DNA of 35,474 nt from the NCBI GenBank assembly GCA_028708075.1, contig JAQVZS010000018.1:1-35474 (forward strand). The letters are read 5' to 3'. This document shows positions 8,196 to 17,391 of this stretch, piece by piece (within the stretch, counting starts at the first letter, position 1; each line of letters begins with the position of its first letter). The position numbers were made by a program, and so were the translations under genes. This DNA is from Massilibacteroides sp. (lineage in GTDB: Bacteria; Bacteroidota; Bacteroidia; Bacteroidales; Tannerellaceae). The notes under the pieces were generated by a model, which was not told where the DNA came from, did not search any database, and worked only from the letters and a program-made list of their open reading frames with translations.

Positions 8196-8218
8196 CAAAA
8201 AAATTAAACGATATCAAT

Positions 8219-8641
8219 ATGACAAAAACAATACACATCGATCATTTGGAGTCGATCCACGAAGCTGCCCGCCAATTCATTGCGTTAATGGACGACCGAA
8301 CCGTCTTTGCTTTCCGCGGCACCATGGGAGCGGGAAAAACAACTTTTATTAAAGCGATTTGCGAAGAACTCGGCGTAGAAGATGTCATCAACAGTCCCAC
8401 ATTTGCGATCATTAATGAATATCGAAGCGAAAAAACAGGTGAATTAATTTATCATTTCGATTTTTATCGCATCAACAAACCAAAGGAGGCGGAAGAAATA
8501 GGAACTTCGGATTATTTTTATAGCGGGGCTCTCTGTTTTATCGAATGGCCGGAAAAAATAGAAGAACTGTTACCCGAAGATGTCGTCGACGTTTTTATCA
8601 GGGAAAAGCCGGACAATACCCGTATGGTGGAAATAAAATAA
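8219..8641 (+). CDS. tsaE: tRNA threonylcarbamoyladenosine biosynthesis ATPase TsaE
   Basis: TsaE is the P-loop ATPase that supports TsaB/TsaD in making the t6A37 modification of ANN-decoding tRNAs in the cytoplasm. The 140-residue length is normal for the family. Walker A is [10 protein letters not shown] near residues 36-45, followed by the family motif [10 protein letters not shown] and the acidic motif HFDFYRI. The C-terminal IEWPEKI is also characteristic. It lies in a tight run with porX (23-base gap upstream) and an Imm17-like gene (15-base gap downstream), a neighbourhood that suggests co-transcription. Confidence 0.95.
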   Translation: MTKTIHIDHLESIHEAARQFIALMDDRTVFAFRGTMGAGKTTFIKAICEELGVEDVINSPTFAIINEYRSEKTGELIYHFDFYRINKPKEAEEIGTSDYFYSGALCFIEWPEKIEELLPEDVVDVFIREKPDNTRMVEIK

Positions 8642-8656
8642 GAAAACAAAAGCCGT

Positions 8657-8872
8657 ATGAACATACAGGAAACACTCATATTCTTTATATTCTTATTATT
8701 AGGTACTTTTTCTCTAATTGCCGCTATTTTTAATTTCGACTGGTATTTTAACACGCAAGGCGCTTCCCTTTTTATTAAATGGTTTGGTAGAAGCGGAGCC
8801 CGCCTGTTTTATGCTTTACTCGGATTAGCCTTGCTTTTCTGCGGAATAGCGGGACTTCTCTCGTCAACTTAA
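8657..8872 (+). CDS. Imm17-like small membrane protein
   Basis: The 71-residue product has two transmembrane segments, at about residues 7-27 and 50-68, separated by a short loop with WFGRSGARLFYALLG. That GR-x-GAR-x-FY-x2-LG pattern is what I associate with the immunity-17 (Imm17) family, proposed from genome context as immunity proteins of polymorphic toxins. No toxin gene lies nearby, so the name should be read as a family resemblance and not as a function. It follows tsaE by 15 bases and probably shares its transcript. Confidence 0.65.
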   Translation: MNIQETLIFFIFLLLGTFSLIAAIFNFDWYFNTQGASLFIKWFGRSGARLFYALLGLALLFCGIAGLLSST

Positions 8873-8908
8873 GCAGAACCTTTCACAAAACTAACGAAAG
8901 AGAAGTCC
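8852..8908 (+). repeat. imperfect inverted repeat at the end of the Imm17-like gene
   Basis: GGACTTCTCT (8852-8861) pairs with AGAGAAGTCC (8899-8908), extended by CGT/ACG across a 2-base bulge. It spans the stop codon and the following 36 bases. There is no T-tract, so it is a weak terminator candidate or an mRNA 3'-end stabilising hairpin. Confidence 0.35.
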
Positions 8909-8927
8909 AGAATCTGATTAATTTAAA

Positions 8928-8935
8928 TAATTTTG
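8928..8935 (+). promoter_or_regulatory. candidate -7 element for the SIS gene
   Basis: TAATTTTG fits TAnnTTTG and lies 45 bases before the SIS-domain gene. No convincing -33 TTTG is seen at the expected distance. Confidence 0.4.
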
Positions 8936-8979
8936 CACGTCGGCATTTGAACAATGCCTCTTTATAATTAAGAATAAAT

Positions 8980-9603
8980 ATGAATAAAGAAATCGAGCTT
9001 ATCCTGAAACAGGAAGCAGAAGCCGTATTGAATATTCCAATCACGTCCGACTACGAAAAAGCAGTGGATATGATCGTTCATCAGGTACATTCGCTGGGAG
9101 GCAATCTGATCACTAGTGGAATGGGAAAAGCCGGACAGATCGCCATGAATATTGCCACCACTTTCAGTTCGACGGGAACCCCTGCCTTTTTTCTTCACCC
9201 CAGCGAAGCTCAACATGGCGACCTGGGTATCGTCCGGAAAAACGACCTGATGTTGTTAATTTCCAACTCGGGAAAAACACGAGAATTGATCGAACTGGTA
9301 GAGTTGACACTTGGCTTAACACCGGATATGAAATTTATCGTTATCACCAGCAATCCGGATAGCGAGTTGGCGCAAAATGCTGATGTCTGCCTACTCACGG
9401 GAGCACCGAAAGAAGTTTGTCCGCTGGGCTTAACGCCAACGACCTCCACAACCGTAATGACGGTTATCGGAGATTTATTGGTGGTCAGCACCATGAAACG
9501 AATTCAGTTCGGATATGACGATTACGCAAAACGCCATCATGGCGGTTACTTAGGAACAAAAAGTCGTGAGCACTGCAATAAAGACAAATCATCAATAAGA
9601 TGA
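8980..9603 (+). CDS. single-domain SIS sugar-phosphate isomerase, arabinose-5-phosphate isomerase type
   Basis: The 207-residue protein is a sugar isomerase (SIS) domain alone. The sequence SGMGKAGQIA near residue 46, HPSEAQHGDLG near 74, ISNSGKT near 92 and CPLGLTPTTSTT near 150 match the KdsD/KpsF family, which interconverts ribulose 5-phosphate and arabinose 5-phosphate for KDO synthesis. Enterobacterial KdsD carries two extra CBS domains (about 320 residues); these are missing here. From memory, a SIS-only arabinose-5-phosphate isomerase has been described in Bacteroides fragilis, so this is likely a normal Bacteroidales form. It overlaps the following kinase gene by four bases (ATGA), so the two are translationally coupled. 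Confidence 0.8.
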   Translation: MNKEIELILKQEAEAVLNIPITSDYEKAVDMIVHQVHSLGGNLITSGMGKAGQIAMNIATTFSSTGTPAFFLHPSEAQHGDLGIVRKNDLMLLISNSGKTRELIELVELTLGLTPDMKFIVITSNPDSELAQNADVCLLTGAPKEVCPLGLTPTTSTTVMTVIGDLLVVSTMKRIQFGYDDYAKRHHGGYLGTKSREHCNKDKSSIR

Positions 9604-10526
9604 GGAAAGTAATAGGTATAGGAGAAACGATCCTGGATATCATATTCAAAAATGGAGAACCCCATAAAGCCGTTCCGGGAGGATCCGTATTTAACGGATT
9701 GGTTTCTTTAGGCAGACTGGGAATAAATATTTCTTTTATCAGCGAAGTTGGGAACGACCGGGTAGGCAATATCATTCAAAATTTCATGAAGGAAAATAAC
9801 CTTTCAACGGATTTTATCGATCGGTTTCCGGATGGAAAAAGTCCGGTTTCGCTGGCTTTTCTGGACGAGAATAATGACGCAAGTTATATTTTTTATAAAG
9901 ATTACCCTAAACAACGATTAGAAGTTCCGCTTCCTCGAATTAATGAAGACGATATCTTTATTTTTGGTTCATATTATGCGCTTAATCCGGTATTAAGAGA
10001 ACGAATGTTGGAATTTTTACAATATGCGCAGGAGCGAAAAGCCATTATTTATTACGACTTAAATTTCAGAAAGGCACACGCACACGAAGCAATCCGCTTA
10101 ATGCCGATGGTTTTAGACAATTTGGAGTACGCTAATATTGTCAGAGGTTCGGACGAAGATTTGCTTAATCTGTTCGGGAAAACGGACGTGGAAAAAATTT
10201 ATAAAGACAACATCCAATTTTATTGCGAACATTTCATCACAACACATGGTGCTGAAGAGATTCATTTCTTTTCTGGTTCGAAACATGAAACATTTGCGGT
10301 TCCTCCAATTACCCCAGTCAGTACAATCGGAGCAGGAGACAATTTCAACGCCGGAATTCTTTATGGTTTATTGAAATACAATGTTCGATACGAAGATTTA
10401 AAAACTGAGAATAAAGAAACTTGGGAAAAAGTTATCGGATGCGGTATCCTCTTTGCTTCCGAAGCATGTAAAAGCTATGACAATTATATTTCTAAAGAAT
10501 TCGCGGAAAAATTCATTTTCTTGTAA
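9600..10526 (+). CDS. PfkB-family carbohydrate kinase
   Basis: The 308-residue protein is a ribokinase/fructokinase-fold sugar kinase. GGSVFNGLVSLGRLG near residues 29-43 is the N-terminal substrate and ATP region, YDLNFR near residue 155 is a fructokinase-type motif, and TIGAGDNFNAGI near residue 246 is PfkB signature 2 with the catalytic Asp in GAGD. The phosphorylated sugar is not determinable; fructose or an unusual pentose are possible. The start ATG lies within the stop of the SIS gene, which suggests that the kinase and isomerase act on related sugar phosphates. Confidence 0.88.
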   Translation: MRKVIGIGETILDIIFKNGEPHKAVPGGSVFNGLVSLGRLGINISFISEVGNDRVGNIIQNFMKENNLSTDFIDRFPDGKSPVSLAFLDENNDASYIFYKDYPKQRLEVPLPRINEDDIFIFGSYYALNPVLRERMLEFLQYAQERKAIIYYDLNFRKAHAHEAIRLMPMVLDNLEYANIVRGSDEDLLNLFGKTDVEKIYKDNIQFYCEHFITTHGAEEIHFFSGSKHETFAVPPITPVSTIGAGDNFNAGILYGLLKYNVRYEDLKTENKETWEKVIGCGILFASEACKSYDNYISKEFAEKFIFL

Positions 10527-10542
10527 TCCTTTCTTCTATTTA

Positions 10543-10573
10543 TTGGAAATATAACTGCTTTTTCTTATTTTTG
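10543..10573 (+). promoter_or_regulatory. promoter of the tyrosine-phosphatase lipoprotein gene
   Basis: TTG at 10543-10545 and TATTTTTG at 10566-10573 are separated by 20 bases, the spacing of the Bacteroidetes -33/-7 promoter. The predicted start of transcription near 10580 leaves a leader of about 19 bases. Confidence 0.6.
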
Positions 10574-10598
10574 ATATGAAAACTCAGAAGAAGTAGAA

Positions 10599-11654
10599 AT
10601 GTTTAACAAGTTTTTCTCTCTATTCGTCTTCACTATGATTTTATCGGGGTGCGTTTCGCCCTCTCCTGATATAAGTGTGGTCTGCGAACGGGATGATATA
10701 GGCAATTATATTCTTAAATGGGAAACTGTTCCTCAAATAAACGGAATAGTAAAGGTCTATGTGTCGGACGATCCGGATCATTTTCCCAAAAACGAGCCCT
10801 CTTCATTGGCCAGCATCTCAGATGGTAAAATGACATATATCACGAACGACAATATCACGCGTAAGTATTTCTTACTTTCATTTAACGATCATTTTTATAA
10901 AAAAATAAGTTCCCGTTCGGTAACCATGGATAACGTACAGAATTTTCGTGACATGGGTGGATACCAAACAAAAGATCAAAAAAACATCCGTTGGGGAAAA
11001 CTGTTTCGATCCGGTGAACTCTCTTCTTTAAACGAATGGGATGCTTTGCGGCTGAATAATCTGGAAATTAAAACCATTATTGATTTCCGGACGCTCCACG
11101 AAACTGAAAAAGCGCCCATCCGTTATCCGAAAGCAAAAATTATTACTGCTCCGATATCTTTAGGAGATACGAATCTTTTTTTCGAGAAAATTCGTGAAGG
11201 ACGTTTACGAAAAGGGGATGCCCTAATCTTTATGCAGGACACATATATTGGTTTTGTGAAACAACAAGGAAAACAGTTCGCAAAAGCTTTACGCATTTTA
11301 TTGGATGAGAATAATTATCCGGTATTATTCAACTGTTCGCTGGGAAAAGACAGAACCGGTTTTTTTGCTGCATTAGTATTGCTCGCACTGGATGTCCCGG
11401 AATCGGTAATCACTCAGGATTATCTGATAACAAATGATTTTTTGAATTTGAAAAAGTTTGAAGATTTGGTGAAAGGCTTAAATACGGAAGAACAGGAAAC
11501 CATCACTTTGTTATTGACAGCAAACGAAAATTACATCGACATTGCCCTCCGTACGATAAAGAAAGATTACGGAACATACCAAAAATATTTTCAAAAAGAA
11601 ATGGGTCTGACGGAAAAAGAACAAGCGAAACTAAAAGAAATCTTACTTTATTAA
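10599..11654 (+). CDS. tyrosine-phosphatase-like lipoprotein
   Basis: A 351-residue protein with a lipoprotein signal (lipobox LSGC, Cys at residue 18), then a fibronectin-like or unassigned region of about 95 residues, then a Y_phosphatase3-type domain. That domain starts at NFRDMGGYQT and has the CX5R active-site loop CSLGKDRTG near residue 247, with LFRSGEL and IDFRT motifs. Family members dephosphorylate phosphotyrosine or phosphoinositides; the natural substrate here is unknown. Being lipid-anchored, it should act in the periplasm or at the cell surface. It has its own promoter and is not part of the SIS-kinase transcript. Confidence 0.85.
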   Translation: MFNKFFSLFVFTMILSGCVSPSPDISVVCERDDIGNYILKWETVPQINGIVKVYVSDDPDHFPKNEPSSLASISDGKMTYITNDNITRKYFLLSFNDHFYKKISSRSVTMDNVQNFRDMGGYQTKDQKNIRWGKLFRSGELSSLNEWDALRLNNLEIKTIIDFRTLHETEKAPIRYPKAKIITAPISLGDTNLFFEKIREGRLRKGDALIFMQDTYIGFVKQQGKQFAKALRILLDENNYPVLFNCSLGKDRTGFFAALVLLALDVPESVITQDYLITNDFLNLKKFEDLVKGLNTEEQETITLLLTANENYIDIALRTIKKDYGTYQKYFQKEMGLTEKEQAKLKEILLY

Positions 11655-11675
11655 TATGAATCCGAATTAATTACG

Positions 11676-11683
11676 TAACTTTG
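11676..11683 (+). promoter_or_regulatory. candidate -7 element of the DEAD-box helicase gene
   Basis: TAACTTTG fits TAnnTTTG, 37 bases before the TTG start. A -33 TTTG is not evident at the usual distance. Confidence 0.45.
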
Positions 11684-11719
11684 CGCCATATTTTTTATAT
11701 ACATATATAACTTCGCACT

Positions 11720-13507
11720 TTGAAAACATTTGAAGAATTAGGGGTTGCTTCGTCTATATTGAAAGCAATCCAGGAAATGGGTTTTGAATCACCCATGCCG
11801 GTACAGGAAGAAGTGATTCCTTTCTTACTGGGAGAAGATAACGACGTAATTGCCTTGGCACAAACCGGAACCGGTAAAACAGCTGCATATGGACTTCCCA
11901 TATTACAAAAGACGGATGTCTCTAAATATCAACCTCAGGCACTTGTCTTGTGCCCGACACGTGAATTATGTCTGCAAATCGCGGACGACCTTTGCGAATA
12001 TTCCAAATATATTGATAATTTGAAAGTCCTTCCGGTTTACGGGGGGTCTAGTATCGACAGCCAAATCCGGATGTTGAAAAAAGGTGTTCATATTGTCGTC
12101 GCTACCCCAGGAAGATTACTTGATTTAATGAACCGCAATACGGTCAATTTAGGTGCTGTCCGAAATGTTATTCTGGACGAGGCCGACGAAATGCTGAACA
12201 TGGGATTTTCTGACAGCATCAATGCAATTCTGGCCGATGTACCGGAAACTCGGAATATGCTTTTATTCTCGGCCACCATGCCGCAAGGAATCGCTTCGAT
12301 CACGCGCAAGTACATGAAAAATCCAAAAGAGATTATCATTGGAAAAAAGAACGAGGGAAACAAAAATATCCGCCACCTTTACTATATGGTACAAGCTAAA
12401 GATAAATATCTGGCATTGAAACGAATCGCGGATTATTATCCCAATATTTATGGCATCATCTTTTGCCGTACCCGGAAAGAAACACAGGAAATTGCAGATA
12501 AACTGATACAGGATGGTTATAACGCAGACTCTTTGCATGGCGAATTAAGTCAAGCACAGCGGGATTATGTGATGCAAAAATTCCGAATCAAGAACCTACA
12601 GCTTTTGGTAGCGACAGACGTTGCGGCACGCGGATTGGATGTGGAAGATTTAACCCACGTTATTAATTACGGACTACCGGACGACGTTGAATCGTATACG
12701 CACCGTAGCGGACGTACCGGGCGGGCGGGAAAAACGGGGATATCCATCTCTATTTGTCACGTCAGGGAAAAAGGGAAAATACGCGAAATAGAACGAATCA
12801 TCAATAAAACGTTCGAAAAAGGAGAAATGCCGAGCGGAAAGGCAATTTGTGAAAAACAATTGTTTAATCTGGTCGACAAAATCGAAAAAGTAAAAGTAAA
12901 CGAGGAAGAGATAGAATCCTTGATGCCGGCGATCTTCCGTAAACTCGAATGGCTGGAAAAAGAAGATATTTTAAAACGGGTCATTTCGCTCGAATTCAAC
13001 CGGATGATCGATTATTATAAAGATGCGGACGACCTTCAAATCGTTGACGAGAGAAGCAATCGAAGAGAGGAACAGGGTTCCAGAAAGAATGCGAACGGAC
13101 GTCGGAATGAAAGTTCGGAAACCGGATATACCCGTTTCTTTATCAACTTCGGAAAGGCCGACGGGCTATTCCCGAACCAACTGATCGAATTAATCAACAA
13201 ATGTGTTTCGGGACGTGTAAGGGTGGGAAGAATTGACCTTCGTGATAGCTTTTCTTTCTTTGAAATAGAAGAAAACGAGGCCAAACGAGTCATGAATAAG
13301 ATGAACGGATTCGAAATTGAAGGTCGTCGAATATCTGTGGAATTCGCTCAAGATAGAAAAGACCGCGGTAACTTCGGAGGAAAAGATCGTGGAGAATTCA
13401 AAGGAAGCAAACGTGATAATTTCCGCAAAAACGACCGCTCTGGTTTTCGTGAACGGAATAGCGAAAAGCCTTGGCGAAAAAGAACGACAGACAAAAAAAA
13501 CCGATAA
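11720..13507 (+). CDS. DEAD-box ATP-dependent RNA helicase with DbpA-type RNA-binding domain
   Basis: The 595-residue protein unwinds RNA, probably in ribosome assembly, RNA decay or cold adaptation. The helicase core shows AQTGTGKTAA (motif I), PTREL (Ia), ATPGR (Ib), DEAD in LDEADEML (II), SATMP (III), IIFCRTR (IV), ATDVAARGLDV (V) and HRSGRTGRAG (VI). A DbpA-like RRM follows at about residues 475-550 (TRFFINFGKADGL to SVEFAQD), then a basic Arg/Gly/Asp-rich tail. It resembles DeaD/CsdA. The only plausible start is TTG at 11720, since no in-frame ATG precedes the MKTFEELG-like N-terminus. A strong terminator follows. Confidence 0.93.
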   Translation: MKTFEELGVASSILKAIQEMGFESPMPVQEEVIPFLLGEDNDVIALAQTGTGKTAAYGLPILQKTDVSKYQPQALVLCPTRELCLQIADDLCEYSKYIDNLKVLPVYGGSSIDSQIRMLKKGVHIVVATPGRLLDLMNRNTVNLGAVRNVILDEADEMLNMGFSDSINAILADVPETRNMLLFSATMPQGIASITRKYMKNPKEIIIGKKNEGNKNIRHLYYMVQAKDKYLALKRIADYYPNIYGIIFCRTRKETQEIADKLIQDGYNADSLHGELSQAQRDYVMQKFRIKNLQLLVATDVAARGLDVEDLTHVINYGLPDDVESYTHRSGRTGRAGKTGISISICHVREKGKIREIERIINKTFEKGEMPSGKAICEKQLFNLVDKIEKVKVNEEEIESLMPAIFRKLEWLEKEDILKRVISLEFNRMIDYYKDADDLQIVDERSNRREEQGSRKNANGRRNESSETGYTRFFINFGKADGLFPNQLIELINKCVSGRVRVGRIDLRDSFSFFEIEENEAKRVMNKMNGFEIEGRRISVEFAQDRKDRGNFGGKDRGEFKGSKRDNFRKNDRSGFRERNSEKPWRKRTTDKKNR

Positions 13508-13574
13508 AAAAATCTATTATCGAATAAACTTTCACTGCAAGTAATAAGTTCTAAGATGTGTCTATTACCTGCAA

Positions 13575-13626
13575 TAAAACAGCCTCAATAAACTCAAAAT
13601 ATGTTTATTGAGGCTGTTTTATTTTT
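13575..13626 (+). terminator. strong Rho-independent terminator after the helicase gene
   Basis: A perfect 19-bp stem (13575-13593 with 13603-13621), a 9-base loop and a run of five T. Its mirror has a TTTTA run too, so it may also stop minus-strand transcription 100 bases past dpp7. Confidence 0.92.
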
Positions 13627-13725
13627 CCTATTAGATGGTGATTACGTTAAAAAACTCCGCACAAAATTTGGGCAAAGTAGTAGTTATGGACTACTGTATA
13701 ACTTCCGTAAGAAACTTGACCGGTG

Positions 13726-15858
13726 CTATTTCACCAAAGTCAGCTCCTTAATTAAGCGAGGACATTTCCCCCATTTGTCAATCATAAACAACACGTAACG
13801 GATATCCACCGCGATGCAACGTTGCAAATCTGGCTCGAAGGCGATATCGCCGCTCATTGCTTCCCAGTTTCCGTCAAAAGCCAAACCTATCAGGCGCGCG
13901 TTCTTATCGAACACGGGACTTCCGGAATTTCCACCGGTAATATCGTTGTTTGAAAGGAAGCAAAGGTTCATCGTTCCGTTTCCATTGCCATATTGTCCGA
14001 ACTCTTTCGAACGGATCAGATCGAGAATCTCTTTCTGTACCCAAAATTCGTCACTATTTGGATCTTCTTTTTCCAAGACACCTTTGTCGGTAGAGAAATA
14101 ATCATACCAAGCAGCATCATAAGGATGGTATCCGCCTATCGAGCCGTAACTTAGACGCATGGTGAAATTGGCATCCGAGGATAGTGCTTTCTCAGGATTC
14201 ATCTCTTTCAGTCCGGCAAAATAGAGCCGTTCCCCTTTATCTATATCATATTGAGATTCCCCTATAAATTGCTGCATTTCGAAAAGCATGATCATGGTGG
14301 AAAGACTTAATTCAGCCGCCGGATCGTTTTTCAGTTTCGCGTATTTCTTCGGACTGCTCATAAGTTCCTTTACGCCTTCATACGTTGTCAACTTGCTTTT
14401 TTTAAACACATCCGCGGCATATTTTACATAGTTACCTTTATATTTCTTGTCAATTTTCGGGAAAACATCCGGAAGAAAACGTGGTGGAACATTCTCCTTG
14501 ACTACTTGCATCATGGCTGCCAACACTTTTTGATCAAGTCCGGCTTCATAATCTTTAAAGAAACTTCTAACCCGATCCGTCAAAAACACATCCAATTCTT
14601 CCGGTGTAGAGCCCTTTTGGTCAAATCCTTGTATCATCCGCGCCAAACGAACGATCTCTGTACCGCTCATAAACGCTTCCGACAAATAAGTATACACTTC
14701 ACGATACTCATTCGTCGAAGTATACCCCTTTTCCAAAAAATTCATCACATCACCGTATTTCGCTTTTCGTTCCGGCATTTCGTTTGCCCATTTTATAAAA
14801 GCCGCTTCTTCTTGCTGTTTACGTTCAATAACATTTAGATTTTCCAAACCACGATTCATTCCGATTGAGTTCTTCCAATAATTCGAACTACCCGCATATT
14901 TCGAAGCGTATTTGATACGAACAGCATCACTGGCGTTCATCGCTTCTTTCCAGATCGCCTGTTTCACTTCACGCACTCGGATACGGGGAATATTACTGTT
15001 TTCAATCCTTTGTTTTACGCCCCAAGAACAAAGATAACGGTCTGTACTTCCGGGAAATCCAATCGTCATGGCATAATCTTTATCCACATAACCGGCCAGA
15101 GAAACTTCGGCTACATATCTCGGCACATACGGTTGGTTGCTCGATTCGTATTCCGCCGGTTTGTTTTCGGCATTGGCATAAACGCGAAAAACAGAAAAAT
15201 CGCCCGTGTGGCGCGGCCACATCCAATTGTCCGTATCACCGCCGAATTTACCGACCGAACTGGGAGGGGCAAACACCATGCGCACGTCGCGAAACACATC
15301 ATAAACCACCAAAAAATACTTATTATTATTATAAAAAGGGACTACATCTGCTGCTAAAAATTCGTTCTCGCCGATAGAATCGCAAATCGCTTTTCCGATC
15401 GAATCCGCAGCGGCCAACCGCAAATATTCTTGTTCGATCGAAGATATCTGAGCCAGGATCCGGTCAGATACATCCACCGTCTCGCGCAAATAACGCACAG
15501 ACAGACCCGGAACAGGCAATTCGTCGGTTTTTGACTGAGAAACAAATCCGTCTTTCAAATAATCATGATCAATACTGCTTAATTGTTGGATCGCTCCGAA
15601 ACCACAATGATGGTTTGTAAAAACAAGCCCTTCCTTCGATACGGTAATTCCCGTACAACCACCACCAAAGATCACCACTGAATTCGTCAGACAGGGATCG
15701 GTCTCGCTATATAACTGTTCGTACGAAGGATTAAATCCCAGTTCTTTCATCCTCTCCAAATTCTGCTTATTCAACTCTTTTATGACCCACATACCCTCAT
15801 CAGCATATATCTGACCAACACCTATCAGCAGGAATAACACCGCCCACAACTTCTTCAT
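13726..15858 (-). CDS. dpp7: S46 dipeptidyl-peptidase DPP7
   Basis: The 710-residue protein has a signal peptide (about residues 1-19) and acts in the periplasm or at the cell surface, removing N-terminal dipeptides. The S46 chymotrypsin-like triad is H84 in TNHHCGF, Asp in GGDTDNWMWPRH and S645 in GGNSGSP. The S1 specificity position, 18 residues after the Ser, is Gly (AFDGNWE), as in P. gingivalis DPP7 that prefers hydrophobic P1; DPP11 enzymes have Arg there and prefer Asp/Glu. The C-terminus DKWGKCPRLI also matches DPP7. It is the last gene of ruvB-flippase-dpp7, 38 bases behind the flippase stop. Confidence 0.95.
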   Translation of the reverse strand: MKKLWAVLFLLIGVGQIYADEGMWVIKELNKQNLERMKELGFNPSYEQLYSETDPCLTNSVVIFGGGCTGITVSKEGLVFTNHHCGFGAIQQLSSIDHDYLKDGFVSQSKTDELPVPGLSVRYLRETVDVSDRILAQISSIEQEYLRLAAADSIGKAICDSIGENEFLAADVVPFYNNNKYFLVVYDVFRDVRMVFAPPSSVGKFGGDTDNWMWPRHTGDFSVFRVYANAENKPAEYESSNQPYVPRYVAEVSLAGYVDKDYAMTIGFPGSTDRYLCSWGVKQRIENSNIPRIRVREVKQAIWKEAMNASDAVRIKYASKYAGSSNYWKNSIGMNRGLENLNVIERKQQEEAAFIKWANEMPERKAKYGDVMNFLEKGYTSTNEYREVYTYLSEAFMSGTEIVRLARMIQGFDQKGSTPEELDVFLTDRVRSFFKDYEAGLDQKVLAAMMQVVKENVPPRFLPDVFPKIDKKYKGNYVKYAADVFKKSKLTTYEGVKELMSSPKKYAKLKNDPAAELSLSTMIMLFEMQQFIGESQYDIDKGERLYFAGLKEMNPEKALSSDANFTMRLSYGSIGGYHPYDAAWYDYFSTDKGVLEKEDPNSDEFWVQKEILDLIRSKEFGQYGNGNGTMNLCFLSNNDITGGNSGSPVFDKNARLIGLAFDGNWEAMSGDIAFEPDLQRCIAVDIRYVLFMIDKWGKCPRLIKELTLVK

Positions 15859-15896
15859 AAACTTTCTTTTATTTTTATTGATAAATTAATTAGTTT

Positions 15897-17390
15897 CTAT
15901 TTAATAAACCGATTTAAAAAGGGAATTTCTTTCAATGGTAAATCTCTCTTTATAATAAGTAAAACAAATAAGCCCAACAAAACTGTCCGATAAGCTAAAC
16001 GAAGGGTTTCCGAATCGATATCCGGCCACATTCCCGCTGCATAAACCGCGACAGCTACAAGACCGTAAATGGCAGCCGATTTCAAATCGTATCTTACCGG
16101 ATACTTCTTTTGACCTATAAAATAAGACAACAACATCATCACCAGATTACATACAAACGAGGCCCACGCGCAAGCCATGAATCCATAGATGGGAACGAAA
16201 ACAAGAATGATCGAAACGGTAATAATACATCCCAAAATGGAGAAATAGGCGCCCCACTGAGTCTGGTCGGTTAATTTATACCACAACGAAAGGTTAAAGT
16301 AAATTCCGAAAAAAAACTCTCCGAGCATAACGATCGGTACCACTTTCAATCCCGGATAGTATTCCGGCACAACAATATATTTAATAATGTCTAAGTAGAA
16401 CATCACGCAAAGAAAGATCAACAAGGCAAAAATGATAAAATATTTCATAGCCTCGGAATAGGCCTTCCGATTATCTTCACTTTTATTTTTGGCAAAGATA
16501 AATGGTTCGTAAGCGTAACGGAATGCTTGTATAAACATCACCATCACCACCGCTATTTTAAAACAGGCACTATAAATACCCAATTGTTCATTCGCATAAT
16601 CCCTGTCGTCAAAAAGAAACGGAAATAGAATCTTGTCGACCGACTGATTCAATATGCCCGCCAAACCAAGTATCAGGATCGGGAGTGAATAACGATACAT
16701 CCGTTTCAACAAAGACAAGTCCAGCGATCTTCCCATACACGGCTTCATATCGGGCAATAACAAAAAAAACGTAAACAGAGACGTGATTACATTGGAAACA
16801 AAAATATACCCCACACCATATCCGGAGATATAAAACCAGCTCACCGTCGCCGGCGCATGCTGCATAAGCCACGGACAAACAATCAAGAAAAAGATGTTTA
16901 GGAATATATTCAGAAAAATATTAAAAAGCTTCAATCCTGCGAAACGAAAAGGACGTTTTTGATAACGCAAATAGGCAAAGGGGATACTGCAAACGGCATC
17001 TAACGCCAGAACAGCAGCCAACATCGTAAGGTATTCGGGCGTTTCGACATAACCTAACAGAACACTGACCGGATTTTGAAAAGCATAGGCAGCAATAAAA
17101 AAGAACAGAGAAGTGATCGAAAGGCTAAACAACGTAGAAGCATATACTTGGGCAGGGTTTTCTTCTTCTTTATTCATAAACCGGAAAAAGCCGGTTTCCA
17201 TGCCATATGTAAGCAAGACAAGCAACAAAGCAGACCAACCATAAAGATTCGACACAATCCCGTATTCGCCGGGATCAGCCAATACACGGACATACATAGG
17301 AATCAATAACCAGTTTAAAAACCGCCCGATAATACTACTCAACCCGTATACGGCGGTCTCTTTTGCGAGCCGCTTTATTCCTCCTGCCAT
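15897..17390 (-). CDS. polysaccharide flippase (Wzx/MATE-like)
   Basis: The protein is 497 residues with about 12-14 transmembrane segments, beginning AVYGLSSIIGRFLNW, the usual first helix of the oligosaccharide flippase family (MVF superfamily). It should move lipid-linked sugar units across the inner membrane, for O-antigen, capsule or a related polymer. I chose the ATG at 17390, one base after the ruvB stop; an upstream ATG at 17450 would place 20 unlikely residues inside ruvB. No glycosyltransferase genes are nearby, so the polymer is unknown. Confidence 0.85.
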   Translation of the reverse strand: MAGGIKRLAKETAVYGLSSIIGRFLNWLLIPMYVRVLADPGEYGIVSNLYGWSALLLVLLTYGMETGFFRFMNKEEENPAQVYASTLFSLSITSLFFFIAAYAFQNPVSVLLGYVETPEYLTMLAAVLALDAVCSIPFAYLRYQKRPFRFAGLKLFNIFLNIFLNIFFLIVCPWLMQHAPATVSWFYISGYGVGYIFVSNVITSLFTFFLLLPDMKPCMGRSLDLSLLKRMYRYSLPILILGLAGILNQSVDKILFPFLFDDRDYANEQLGIYSACFKIAVVMVMFIQAFRYAYEPFIFAKNKSEDNRKAYSEAMKYFIIFALLIFLCVMFYLDIIKYIVVPEYYPGLKVVPIVMLGEFFFGIYFNLSLWYKLTDQTQWGAYFSILGCIITVSIILVFVPIYGFMACAWASFVCNLVMMLLSYFIGQKKYPVRYDLKSAAIYGLVAVAVYAAGMWPDIDSETLRLAYRTVLLGLFVLLIIKRDLPLKEIPFLNRFIK

Positions 17391-17391
17391 A

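Noticed and set aside
13672-13725. GGTG...CACC short inverted repeat between helicase terminator and dpp7
   Set aside because: Only four paired bases with no T-run; too weak to call.
13601-13798. 65-codon plus-strand ORF after the helicase gene
   Set aside because: It starts within the terminator hairpin and its end overlaps the 3' end of dpp7; no family likeness.
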